From Gammaproteobacteria bacterium (GTDB lineage: Bacteria > Pseudomonadota > Gammaproteobacteria > Pseudomonadales > UBA5518): a stretch of 64,000 nt of DNA. Shown here in pieces: positions 53,035 to 60,822 of the stretch. The notes beneath the pieces are model-generated. The model made no database searches. It was not told the DNA's origin and saw nothing but the letters and a program-made list of their open reading frames with translations. Both the position numbers and the translations under genes were made by a program. The stretch covers positions 124,001-188,000 of the forward strand of contig JADKDK010000007.1 in NCBI GenBank assembly GCA_016718385.1. Direction: 5' to 3'. The stretch's first letter is position 1. Each line of letters opens with the position of its first letter.

Positions 53035-53418
53035 TTACTGTCCGCCGGCCGGCTTGGCGCTGAGCGCCACCGACTCGATGCGGTACGGCAGGATGCCCAC
53101 GCGCCGGGCCTCGACCTTGAACGTCACGCGCTCGTTCTCGTCGGCGTCCTCCCATTCGTCGCGCACGGTGCGGCCCTCGACCAGCACCCGCATGCCTTTC
53201 TGGTACAGCGTCTTCCAGTGCTCGGCGTCGCGGTGCCACAGTTCCACCGGCGCCCAGAAGCCGCCGCGATCTTCGTACTCGCCGTCCTTCTTCGGGATCG
53301 GGTTGTCGAAATAGACGTTCAGGCGCAGCAGCCGGCGCGGCTCGTCGTTGCCGTTCGGGAATTCGCGGTAGTCCGGCGCAGAACCGATGTTGCCCTCGCC
53401 GACGAAGTGCGTGCTCAT
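53035..53418 (-). CDS. ssb: ICE single-stranded DNA-binding protein
   Basis: A 127-aa OB-fold protein (STHFVGEGNIGSAPDYREFP, VEGRTVRDEWEDADENERVT) of the ICE SSB type. The acidic C-terminal tip found in chromosomal SSB is absent; it ends ALSAKPAGGQ. The start ATG 53418 overlaps the DUF3158 stop as ATGA. It would coat single-stranded ICE DNA during transfer or replication. Confidence 0.88.
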   Translation of the reverse strand: MSTHFVGEGNIGSAPDYREFPNGNDEPRRLLRLNVYFDNPIPKKDGEYEDRGGFWAPVELWHRDAEHWKTLYQKGMRVLVEGRTVRDEWEDADENERVTFKVEARRVGILPYRIESVALSAKPAGGQ

Positions 53419-53963
53419 GGTGACTCCTTGGTGGTGGGTGGAACGGACGCGGTATGCCCGTGGACGCGCCGCAGGTAAGCCGCTTCGGCCTGCGCGGCCT
53501 TGTTGGCGCATTCCAGGGCTTGGCGAGCGATGCTGTGGGTCAGGCTGATCTGCATGTTCAGCACGATGCGCTGCAGTTCCATCGCGTACAGCTCGTCGAT
53601 CAGCGAGGCCGGCGTCGCGGGGTTGGCCAGCAGGGCCTCCCACAACGCCACGCCCATGGAGGAACGGTCGAGGTTGCGCCAGCGCAGGAAGGTCGTCCCT
53701 GCGCCAGTGGTCTGCTGGGCCAGTTGCACGTCGAGCAGGCTGAAGGGGTAGGCGCGCGCCTGGGGCAGCACGCGCCGCTGCGCCAGGCCAATCACGTCGT
53801 CGCGCAGCGCTGCGCACTGGCTGGCCCAGGTCTCCAGACTCCCCTTACCCTTAAAAGGCTGTAAAAGGCCTTTTAGGTAGCCTGCGTGTTCCAGCCGCTG
53901 GAAGTCCGCCTGTTCCAGCGCCACGAAGCGCGTGGAGTGGCTGATAGGGGGCGATGCTGTCAT
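53415..53963 (-). CDS. DUF3158 family protein
   Basis: A 182-aa, mostly helical protein (ALEQADFQRLEHAGYLKGLL; MQISLTHSIARQALECANKA). The family is confined to ICEs of this type and its function is unknown. It overlaps the ssb start and the end of the PFL_4669 gene by 4 nt each, so the three are coupled. Confidence 0.82.
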   Translation of the reverse strand: MTASPPISHSTRFVALEQADFQRLEHAGYLKGLLQPFKGKGSLETWASQCAALRDDVIGLAQRRVLPQARAYPFSLLDVQLAQQTTGAGTTFLRWRNLDRSSMGVALWEALLANPATPASLIDELYAMELQRIVLNMQISLTHSIARQALECANKAAQAEAAYLRRVHGHTASVPPTTKESP

Positions 53964-54748
53964 GCGCCAGCACCCTCATCGCCCGCCGCACCATCGGCTG
54001 CGCCACCCGTGGAAGCCTGCGCATCGGGCACGATGGCAGGCGCAGCAGGCGGCGTGCCGGGCTTGTTCGTCCGCCGCGCGATCGGTGGCGCGAAGCGCGA
54101 GCGGCGCGTGCCTTCCAGCACGTCCTGCGGCAACTCGCCGAACTTCTCCAGCGCCGCTCGCGCCGCCGCGTTCTTCGCCGCGAAGTCGTCGCGCGTCGTG
54201 CCCGAGTAGCGGTACTGCTGGGCCAGCGAGAACAGGCTGCGCAGCGCGTGCGCACCATCATTGAGCCAGCGCTCCAAGGTGCTGCGGTCGATCAGCGCCG
54301 TGTGGTGCGCCAGGATGAGTTTGCGTGCCAGGTCGTCGTAGTCGGCCAGCAGATACACCGCCATGAAGCCGAGCTGGGCGTTCACGAACAGCGGCAGCTT
54401 CACCGGCTGCACGTTCATGTTCTCGCCCAGCGACAGCGCCGCTGGCACGTCGGCCAGGGCCTGATCCACCTGTTCGCGCAGGGTCTGCAGGCGGGTCTTG
54501 GTGTCGGCGAGCTTGTCCTCGATCCGCAACATCCACCAGTCCGAGTACGGGTCGTCCTGCTCGGCGCCGCGCTTCATCTTGTTCATGGCGCCGATGAAGC
54601 CGTTGAGACCGATGATGCCTGGGCGCCCCTCGGTCGGCGCGCGGCCGTGCCAGATGCGCGAAGCGTGGTGCGTGTGCAGCGTCAGCGACATCGCGCTGCG
54701 CAGCGATCCGAGATTCAGTTGCAGGGGTTCTGTGCGTTCGTTGGCCAT
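53960..54748 (-). CDS. ICE protein, PFL_4669 family (TIGR03761)
   Basis: A 262-aa protein with the family signature LGSLRSAMSLTLHTHHASRI near the N-terminus. GIIGLNGFIGAMNKMKRGAE and a helical region around ALIDRSTLERWLNDGAHALR follow, then an Ala/Gly-rich tail. Its function is unknown; it is always in the ssb-topB block. Copy 2 of the TATCCCC palindrome lies about 120 nt upstream. Confidence 0.85.
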   Translation of the reverse strand: MANERTEPLQLNLGSLRSAMSLTLHTHHASRIWHGRAPTEGRPGIIGLNGFIGAMNKMKRGAEQDDPYSDWWMLRIEDKLADTKTRLQTLREQVDQALADVPAALSLGENMNVQPVKLPLFVNAQLGFMAVYLLADYDDLARKLILAHHTALIDRSTLERWLNDGAHALRSLFSLAQQYRYSGTTRDDFAAKNAAARAALEKFGELPQDVLEGTRRSRFAPPIARRTNKPGTPPAAPAIVPDAQASTGGAADGAAGDEGAGA

Positions 54749-54868
54749 GGGAGCGACTCGCGGTGAATTGGCGAGTCGCCAGCATCGGCATCGGCCGGAA
54801 GGCTGTCAGTCAACAAACCGCAGCCCATGCGCGCCCGGTTTGTTCCGCGCGGAAGGCTGTGTGTGCCG

Positions 54869-54887
54869 GCTATCCCCTGGGGATAGC
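54869..54887. promoter_or_regulatory. Inverted repeat, copy 2 (upstream of PFL_4669-DUF3158-ssb)
   Basis: GCTATCCCC and its exact inverse around one T, with 9-bp arms. It lies in the 188-bp gap before the PFL_4669 gene. Confidence 0.65.
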
Positions 54888-54936
54888 TCGGCGGATGTGT
54901 TCGCGGCTCGCGCGGAGGTGAGACCGCGTTGCGGGG

Positions 54937-55797
54937 CTATGCTTCGCGAGGTCTGTACCAGGCGGCCCGTTGCCCCTCCACCTCACGGTAGCGAAGCTCG
55001 AACAGGCGGCACTCATGCACCACCTGCCGCCAACTGCTGCAGCCGTACTTGGCTGGAAGCTGCTCGGGATGCCGGTCCGCGATCCAGCGGCCAGCGGCGG
55101 CGATGGGTGTCCAGCCCTCGACGGCCAACTGCGCGGCGGCCTCGCGCAGCGCGCGGACGATGCCGGCGGCCGGCCAGTCCACCGTGCCGTCCGGCGCGAT
55201 GCCATTGACCACCAGGTCGTGGAACACATCCGACTGGACGAACTCCGCTGCCAGGCGCCGCGCCTGATCCATGTGCTCGGCCCAGCCGCGCAGCTGCTCG
55301 AAGTGTTGATCGATGCGCGTGTAGGCGGAACCGAGTTCGTCCTGTGCAACGCGGCACCCGTCCACGGTCCATAGATCGTGCTGATCGATGAAGTGGTGCA
55401 CCAGAGTGTTGCGCAGCGATACCAGGTCTTTGAGGTCGGCCTGGGTGTTGGCGTAGTCCTGCGCAGACAGGCTCAGTTGCACGCGCGTGCGAAAGGAAAT
55501 CACGTCGCCGGGAAGATCGTCGTCGCGTTCCTCGCCGCCATTTCCATCGGTGACGACATACGAACCAAACAGTTGTCCGACCAACGTGCCCAGGGTCTTG
55601 GTCGCGGCATCTTCAATCCGCGCTGCGCGAATGGCCTCCAGCGAATGCGCCGGGCCTGAAATCTCGTGGTGGGCCACGATGGCTTTCATGAGGCGCTCGT
55701 ATTGTTGAAGGCGCAACAGGCATCTGCCCAGCAAGCGCTGAACGTCTTGCTGTAGTGGTTGCAGTGCGTTTGTGGCGGGGGAAGTCGTCATGTCCAT
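54937..55797 (-). CDS. OST-HTH/LOTUS-domain ICE protein
   Basis: A 286-aa protein. Residues 10-190 are helical (LLRLQQYERLMKAIVAHHEI; LVSLRNTLVHHFIDQHDLW). The last 75 residues (AVEGWTPIAAAGRWIADRHP, QLPAKYGCSSWRQVVHECRL) fit a LOTUS/OST-HTH winged helix, an RNA-binding fold. ATG 55797 or 55791 are equivalent. The RNA target, if any, is unknown; the structured leader RNAs of this element are an obvious candidate, but that is speculation. Confidence 0.75.
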   Translation of the reverse strand: MDMTTSPATNALQPLQQDVQRLLGRCLLRLQQYERLMKAIVAHHEISGPAHSLEAIRAARIEDAATKTLGTLVGQLFGSYVVTDGNGGEERDDDLPGDVISFRTRVQLSLSAQDYANTQADLKDLVSLRNTLVHHFIDQHDLWTVDGCRVAQDELGSAYTRIDQHFEQLRGWAEHMDQARRLAAEFVQSDVFHDLVVNGIAPDGTVDWPAAGIVRALREAAAQLAVEGWTPIAAAGRWIADRHPEQLPAKYGCSSWRQVVHECRLFELRYREVEGQRAAWYRPREA

Positions 55798-55903
55798 CGT
55801 CGGCCGGGCTCGTGCGTGGCTGTCCTCGTCTGATTCACAGGCGACAGTTTCGCCTGTCATTCGGCGGGCGACAATCGAGCGCGGCGGAAAGATGTCTGTT
55901 CCA

Positions 55904-55922
55904 GCTATCCCCTGGGGATAGT
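55904..55922. promoter_or_regulatory. Inverted repeat, copy 3 (upstream of the LOTUS gene)
   Basis: GCTATCCCC around one T with GGGGATAG; only the last base of the 9-bp arm differs. It lies 107 nt before ATG 55797, immediately after the STY4528 stop. Confidence 0.6.
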
Positions 55923-55927
55923 CAACA

Positions 55928-57121
55928 TCAGCGATCACGCAAGGCTTCTCGGAGCTGAGCCAGGTAGGCTCGTGCGACCTCGGGGTCAGCCGCACGGGAT
56001 GCCGGCGGTGACGAGGGCGCAGGTGACGGGGGCGCTGGCGGTGCCGATGCACTTTCTCCGGCCCAGGCCTTGAACTCCCCGCGGATCGCCTTCTGGATGA
56101 TGCCAAACAGGTAGCCGGCCGGGTTGCGTACCGCGCTGTTGTGGCAGCGTGCCGCCCACTCGTCGAGAACGGCCTGCCTCTGCGCCTCGTCCACCTGCTG
56201 CAGCGCCACCAGCGCGCCGGCCTGCTGCTCGTCCTTCAAGCGCAGGAAACGCTCGGGCAGCCGCAGGTTCTGCAAGGCCCTCGCGCGCGGTACTGTACGT
56301 ACTTCATTTATACGATCATTACGTACTGTACGGTCCTCCTTCGGAATCCGAAGAGAGCCGTCCGGCGCGGGTTTCGGCCCTGCTTCGGATTCCGAAGACG
56401 GGCGCGCGCCATTCCGAAGCAGGGCTTCCTGGCCTTCTTCGGATTCGTGGTCCGCACCCTCCTGTGGATAACCTGGCGTCGTCCAGCCATGCCGCGCCAT
56501 GCGCTGCGCCAGCACCTGCAGGCGGGTCGGCAGCGTGCGGCCGCTGAGCAGCGGGTCTTCGGCAATCTCCTTGAGCGTGTTCATGCCCACGATCTGTACC
56601 GCCTTGGCGGCATGGGTCAGCGCCTGGCTCACCAGGCCGAGGTAGTCGGCATCGAGCTGCATCGCCTCGAAGGGCGACAGCGGTTCGTCGTGCAGCACGT
56701 AGAGGTTGCCTTGGATGCGGCCGGTCTTCGGGTCGCGCCGCCGCCGCACCAGGCTGAGCCAGCGCGTCAGCCGCAGCAGCGTCAAGGCGCGCGCCACGGT
56801 CTCGTGCGAGGCTTGCGCCGCACAGGGCATGGACGCCAGATAGGGGCGGAGCTGGTCGTAGGTGGGAAAGGCGGTCACGCCGTCGTCGTTGAGCTGCAGG
56901 CGGAACACCTGCCAGGCGTTGCGCTCCAGCGGCGTCAGGCGCCGGTCGAGGAACAGCCTGCGCGGCACGCTCTCATGGCGGTTGCCGCTGTAGAGGAAAC
57001 CGTCGGCGGCCGGCGCCGTGCCCTGCGCCGGTTCCTTCGGCTCAAGGTGCCGCAGCGCCTCGTCGAACAACGCCGACAGCGCAACCGGGCCATCGCGCCG
57101 TGATGCGCTGCCCGTGGTCAT
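55928..57121 (-). CDS. STY4528-family replication protein
   Basis: A 397-aa protein with an N-terminal winged-helix region (RRLFLDRRLTPLERNAWQVF; VARALTLLRLTRWLSLVRRR) similar to plasmid and island replication initiators. The C-terminal helical part has ERFLRLKDEQQAGALVALQQ and NPAGYLFGIIQKAIRGEFKA. The linker (residues 225-285) is encoded by DNA with unusual repeats, including an AT-rich block (see 56289). ATG 57121 lies 2 nt from the DUF2857 stop. It probably starts replication of the excised ICE. Confidence 0.8.
   Translation of the reverse strand: MTTGSASRRDGPVALSALFDEALRHLEPKEPAQGTAPAADGFLYSGNRHESVPRRLFLDRRLTPLERNAWQVFRLQLNDDGVTAFPTYDQLRPYLASMPCAAQASHETVARALTLLRLTRWLSLVRRRRDPKTGRIQGNLYVLHDEPLSPFEAMQLDADYLGLVSQALTHAAKAVQIVGMNTLKEIAEDPLLSGRTLPTRLQVLAQRMARHGWTTPGYPQEGADHESEEGQEALLRNGARPSSESEAGPKPAPDGSLRIPKEDRTVRNDRINEVRTVPRARALQNLRLPERFLRLKDEQQAGALVALQQVDEAQRQAVLDEWAARCHNSAVRNPAGYLFGIIQKAIRGEFKAWAGESASAPPAPPSPAPSSPPASRAADPEVARAYLAQLREALRDR
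56289..56447. repeat. AT-rich repeat cluster inside the replication gene, candidate origin
   Basis: GTACTGTACG occurs twice in the same direction (56290, 56323), flanking an AT-rich core (TTCATTTATACGATCATT, 56303-56320). Next come two near-perfect palindromes with arms CTTCGGA/TCCGAAG (56339-56353 and 56383-56397) and two half-sites (56412, 56437). This lies in the linker of the STY4528 gene. Iterons and an AT-rich core inside a rep gene are typical of origins of phage lambda type. Confidence 0.45.
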
Positions 57122-57123
57122 GG

Positions 57124-57684
57124 CTACACCAGCCCCTGGTCGATCCAGTTCCGTATCGCCGACCAGATCACCGACATGGGCAGGGTCATGGCCTCGGCCA
57201 GGTCCATGGTCAGCGCCAGCATCGCCATGTCGTCGGTCAGGGCGATATGGCGCTCGGTGACGCCGGCCTTCCAGCGCTCCCACAAGGCCACGTCCTGCGC
57301 CTCGTCGAGCACCGGATGCCGGCCCTTGCGCTTGGGCAGCCCGAGGATGTCGCGGCGCAGCGCCACTTCCTGATGCGTGAGGCCGTAGAACTTGCTGACC
57401 ATCTCCGTGCTCGCCCCCAGGCGCAGCATGCGGTCCACCGTGGCGATCTCCCGCTCCACGTCGTGCACCTGGCTCAGCAGCCGCTTCAACACTTCCCGGT
57501 TCACCGACACCGAACACCACGACACCGTGGCATTCACCAGCATGCTCACGAGTTCGGGGTGCTTCAGCGCATCCAGCTCCTCCTCGCCGAAGCCCATCGC
57601 CTTGCAGCGGCGCAACTGCCCGTTGCGCAGGTCATGCAGGGCCTGGGCGATCACGGCCTGGTTGAGCGGGTGCGGTGCCGACAT
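57124..57684 (-). CDS. DUF2857 protein, FlhC-like transfer regulator candidate
   Basis: A 186-aa protein with LHDLRNGQLRRCKAMGFGEE and DRMLRLGASTEMVSKFYGLT, an HTH-like segment, followed by REVALRRDILGLPKRKGRHP-type sequence. DUF2857 proteins of ICEclc are reported as one half (BisC) of an FlhDC-like activator of transfer genes. I make the link by family and position and have not tested it. ATG 57684 is 17 nt from the parB stop. Confidence 0.75.
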   Translation of the reverse strand: MSAPHPLNQAVIAQALHDLRNGQLRRCKAMGFGEEELDALKHPELVSMLVNATVSWCSVSVNREVLKRLLSQVHDVEREIATVDRMLRLGASTEMVSKFYGLTHQEVALRRDILGLPKRKGRHPVLDEAQDVALWERWKAGVTERHIALTDDMAMLALTMDLAEAMTLPMSVIWSAIRNWIDQGLV

Positions 57685-57701
57685 GCGGGAGCCTCCTGCG
57701 C

Positions 57702-59366
57702 TCAGGAATCCTGGCTCGCTACGCCGGCTTCCAGATCCAGCAGCCGGCGCGCCAGGCGCAGCAAACGGAACAGCTTCACCAGCGCAGCATCGCTCAGGCG
57801 TGTGGCCGAGCCGCCGTGGCCATGCAGCAGCGCCGCCAGCTCGTCGGCCAGCCGCGCGCGGTCCAATCCATTCGCGGAGGGCGGAGCCGCACTCAGCACA
57901 TGCAGCAGGGTCAGCACCGCCCGCGCGAACGCCGGCAGCGCCTTCGCCTGGCCCACGGCCGGTGCCACGCAGACGAAGCCGATGCCGCCGACGCTGGCCT
58001 CGATGTGGTCGGCGACCGCCGCTTCCCCGGCGATCTCGCGCGCGAACTGCGCGATGTGCACGCGCAGGCGATCCGGCACGTCCAGCCCCGGCTCGACGTA
58101 CCAGACGTCCGAGATGGGATAGAGCCCGCCGACCTGCACGGGGATCGCACGCAGCGCATCGGCCTCGAAGTCGGGCAGCTTGTCGCCGAGCTGGTCCGCG
58201 ACCATCCGCTGGATGGACTGCAGGCGCTCGGTGGTCGGCGCCGGCGTCACGATGTGCCCTTGCAGGCGCTCGTCGCGTTGCCCGTGCTGCTCCTCCGGCG
58301 CTTCGGGCGATGCAGGCGGTGTCGCTGCTGGCGCCGGAGGCGCGACCGGCGTGGTGTCGCGCGGCACAGACGAGGCGGGTGGCTGCTGAGGCGCGGAGAC
58401 CGGCGGGGGAGGACCAGCAGGCACGACAGGCGCTGCCGGTGGCGTCGGTGCCGCCGGTTCGCTGGTCAGCGCACGCTGGCGGCTTTCGCTGTCGTTGATC
58501 TCCAGCGCCAGCGTGTCGTAGTCCGCCTCCAGCAGCTCGGCCATCTGGCCGACCAGCTCGTCCTGCACCCGCTGCGGCGAGAAGTCGTCCGGCTGTGTGT
58601 CGAACTGCGTCAGCACGTCCTGAAACAAGGTGGCGAAGTCCACAGTCACGGTGCGGCCCAGCGCACGCCGCTCCCAGGTGCGCTCGCACGCCTTGCGCAG
58701 CACCGCGAGCCGGTCCACCTGATGCCGGCCCAATCCGCCGTACAACAGCGTCGGGATCGCCGGCAGCAGATAGCGCACCGCATCGTTCATGCGGCTGATG
58801 TGTGACTGCGGCACCGGATAGCCGTCGGCAGTCAGTCGCCGCGCGAGTTCGCTCTGCGACAGCGCCTGGCCGCTTTCCTGCTCGTAGAACTCGCGCGCCT
58901 TCTCGATGCCCAAGGCCCGCTCGATGAAGGTCAGCCCGCCGCGCAGCTCGTTCTCGGCCAGATGCCCGGTCAGCGCCACGATTTCGCCGCGCGCCGGCCA
59001 CGGGCGGAACAGGCACGCAATGCGGAAGAAGCGTTCCTCCTTGGTCTCGCTCCACAACTCGCGCAGGATCGCCAGCCGCGTGTTGCCGCCGTTGCGAATG
59101 ATGTAGTGCGCCTCGCCCGGCCTGCGCGTGATCGCGGGGGGCGCGTCCAGCCCACGTTCGCGGATGGACGCCTTGATCTCCGCATAGGCCGGGTTGCGCG
59201 TCACGCGTGGGTCGTGGTCGTAGGGCCGCAACTGGTCCAGCGTCACCACCATCGGCGTGTCGGCGATGGGGTCGCTCAAGGTCGCGGCCGAAGGGCCGCT
59301 GCGCTCGAAGCCGGTGGCCAGCAGCTTGGCAGCCATGTCCTGCGGCGTCAGCTCAGCCACGGCCAT
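57702..59366 (-). CDS. parB: PFGI-1-class ICE ParB-family protein (TIGR03764)
   Basis: A 554-aa protein. The N-terminal ParB/Srx-like nuclease fold (LDQLRPYDHDPRVTRNPAYA; HYIIRNGGNTRLAILRELW) is followed by an HTH (SQSELARRLTADGYPVPQSH), then a Pro/Ala-rich linker (residues 300-370) and a helical C-terminal domain. It is longer than plasmid ParB proteins, as usual for this ICE class. Its partner is ParA at 59573. The ICEclc homologue region also supplies a regulator subunit, so it could have a second role. The start ATG 59366 overlaps the HicA-like gene by 14 nt. Confidence 0.85.
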   Translation of the reverse strand: MAVAELTPQDMAAKLLATGFERSGPSAATLSDPIADTPMVVTLDQLRPYDHDPRVTRNPAYAEIKASIRERGLDAPPAITRRPGEAHYIIRNGGNTRLAILRELWSETKEERFFRIACLFRPWPARGEIVALTGHLAENELRGGLTFIERALGIEKAREFYEQESGQALSQSELARRLTADGYPVPQSHISRMNDAVRYLLPAIPTLLYGGLGRHQVDRLAVLRKACERTWERRALGRTVTVDFATLFQDVLTQFDTQPDDFSPQRVQDELVGQMAELLEADYDTLALEINDSESRQRALTSEPAAPTPPAAPVVPAGPPPPVSAPQQPPASSVPRDTTPVAPPAPAATPPASPEAPEEQHGQRDERLQGHIVTPAPTTERLQSIQRMVADQLGDKLPDFEADALRAIPVQVGGLYPISDVWYVEPGLDVPDRLRVHIAQFAREIAGEAAVADHIEASVGGIGFVCVAPAVGQAKALPAFARAVLTLLHVLSAAPPSANGLDRARLADELAALLHGHGGSATRLSDAALVKLFRLLRLARRLLDLEAGVASQDS

Positions 59367-59589
59367 TCTCCTGCGCTTGCCGGTCGGCGCGGCGAAGCTG
59401 TGCGCGGGCATTGCGGTCGGCACGGTTGTCGCTCGCCGTCGAGCTGGTGTAGATCGACGCGCAGCCTTGCTTCGTGAATTTCAGGTGCCCGCCGGACGTG
59501 CGAACCACGCGCCAGCCTTCGCCCAGCGCGAACTCGATCAGCGCGCGCAGCCGTTCGCGGCCGCGCGCCAGTTCATGCGCGCTCGCCAT
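59353..59589 (-). CDS. HicA-like small RNA-binding-fold protein
   Basis: A 78-aa protein whose core WRVVRTSGGHLKFTKQGCAS has the spacing of HicA toxins (Gly-Gly-His dsRBD-like strand). The N-terminal helix is GRERLRALIEFALGEG. No HicB antitoxin gene is adjacent, so it is more likely a conserved operon component than a toxin. It overlaps parA and parB. Confidence 0.65.
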   Translation of the reverse strand: MASAHELARGRERLRALIEFALGEGWRVVRTSGGHLKFTKQGCASIYTSSTASDNRADRNARAQLRRADRQAQENGRG

Positions 59590-60439
59590 GGCCGGCCCCT
59601 CCCGCATCGGCCCGACCGGTGACCAGCGCGAAGCGCTCCCGCCACACGGGGAACAGTTCGCCGGCCAGCGTGCGCATGGTCTCCAACGCCGCGGGCGCCG
59701 TGCGCCCAGCCGGCTGCCGGTACTCCACCCGGTGCACCGGCAATCCTCGTGTCGCAGCGCGCGGATAGGCTTCGATGGCCGGTACGTCGGTGCCCAGCAC
59801 CTGCACGCCGGCCTGTTCCTGAAACACCTGTCGCAGCGCCTGCTGGACCAGCCGCGCATTCGACGACACAGGATGCACACGGTTGATGAGCAGACGCAGC
59901 GGCGGCGGCTCGATGCCCAGGTGCCGATACGGCGCGATGTCCTCGATCAGCTGCAGCGTGCCGCGCCGCAGCTCGCGCGCCGCGAGGATCTCCGGCGTCA
60001 CCGGCGACAGCGCCAGGTCGGACGCCAGCACCGCCATCTCCAGCAGCACGCTGCGCGCGCCCTGGGTGTCGACCAGCAGCAAGTCATAGTGCGTGCGGAA
60101 GACGGGAAGCAAATGGCGCAGTCGCAGGCGCCCATCCGGTGCGTGCAGCAGCAGCGTGTTCAGTTCGCCGCGGTCGTCGTTGGAGAGCACCAGGTCCAGG
60201 CCCGCGATCGCGGTGCGCGACACCAGTTGCTCGATGCGCCGTTCGTTGAAGGCCAGCATCTCGTAGATGCCGCCGGGCGCGCGCACGTCCAGCGTGAAGT
60301 AGCTCGACAGCGTGGGCTGCACGTCCAGATCCAGCAGCAGCACGCGCAGCCCGGCATCGGCGATGAAGCCGCCCAGGTTGGCCGCCGTCGTGGTCTTGCC
60401 CACGCCGCCCTTGGTCGAAATGATGGACACCACCTGCAT
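59573..60439 (-). CDS. parA: ICE ParA-family partition ATPase
   Basis: A deviant Walker A ATPase (STKGGVGKTTTAANLGGFIA), with the aspartate motif LLLDLDVQPTLSSYF and LLLVDTQGARSVLLEMA. It helps keep the excised element by acting with ParB. Length 288 aa from ATG 60439; an upstream in-frame ATG (60463) has no family sequence. It lies 40 nt after alpA in the same direction. Confidence 0.92.
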   Translation of the reverse strand: MQVVSIISTKGGVGKTTTAANLGGFIADAGLRVLLLDLDVQPTLSSYFTLDVRAPGGIYEMLAFNERRIEQLVSRTAIAGLDLVLSNDDRGELNTLLLHAPDGRLRLRHLLPVFRTHYDLLLVDTQGARSVLLEMAVLASDLALSPVTPEILAARELRRGTLQLIEDIAPYRHLGIEPPPLRLLINRVHPVSSNARLVQQALRQVFQEQAGVQVLGTDVPAIEAYPRAATRGLPVHRVEYRQPAGRTAPAALETMRTLAGELFPVWRERFALVTGRADAGGAGHGERA

Positions 60440-60479
60440 GGGCTTCTCCTCGTCGAATGGCATGAACCGAGAAGAAGCG

Positions 60480-60698
60480 TCAGGCGCGTTCTTTGAGGCG
60501 ATCGGCGATCCACTGTTCGATCTCCACCGAGTCCCAGCCCACCGCGCGCACGCCCAGGCGCAGCGCCTTGGGGAACTTGCCTTCCTTCATCAGGCTGTAG
60601 ATGTGCGCGCGCTTGAAGCCGGTCTTGGCTTCGACCTCGGCGCGGCGCAGGATGCGGTGCTCGGGCGGCAAGGCCGGCGCGATGGTCTGCGAAGACAT
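60480..60698 (-). CDS. alpA: AlpA-family transcriptional regulator
   Basis: A 72-aa MerR-like HTH protein (ILRRAEVEAKTGFKRAHIYS, LMKEGKFPKALRLG, AVGWDSVEIEQWIADRL), complete. In ICEclc the alpA operon is switched on by BisR and leads the parA-parB block, and the arrangement here is the same. ATG 60698 follows CAAGGAGTG. The upstream gap has the ACTGCAATTGCAGT palindrome. Confidence 0.87.
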   Translation of the reverse strand: MSSQTIAPALPPEHRILRRAEVEAKTGFKRAHIYSLMKEGKFPKALRLGVRAVGWDSVEIEQWIADRLKERA

Positions 60699-60794
60699 GA
60701 GAGGCACTCCTTGACGCTCGATGGCGTTGTTCAGAAAGTGCCTCGCATTCCACATGCTGCTGCTGCGGAATTCACTGCAACTGCAGAACACGCA

Positions 60795-60808
60795 ACTGCA
60801 ATTGCAGT
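60795..60808. promoter_or_regulatory. Perfect palindrome in the alpA promoter region
   Basis: ACTGCAATTGCAGT is a perfect 14-bp palindrome about 100 nt upstream of alpA. A related ACTGCAACTGCAG lies at 60774. Together they could be the activator or autoregulatory site of the alpA operon. Confidence 0.5.
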
Positions 60809-60822
60809 CTGCTGTTACAGGC

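Noticed and set aside
59353..59589. HicA toxin of a HicAB pair
   Set aside because: The fold resembles HicA, but no hicB-like gene is adjacent and the gene is embedded between parA and parB with overlaps.
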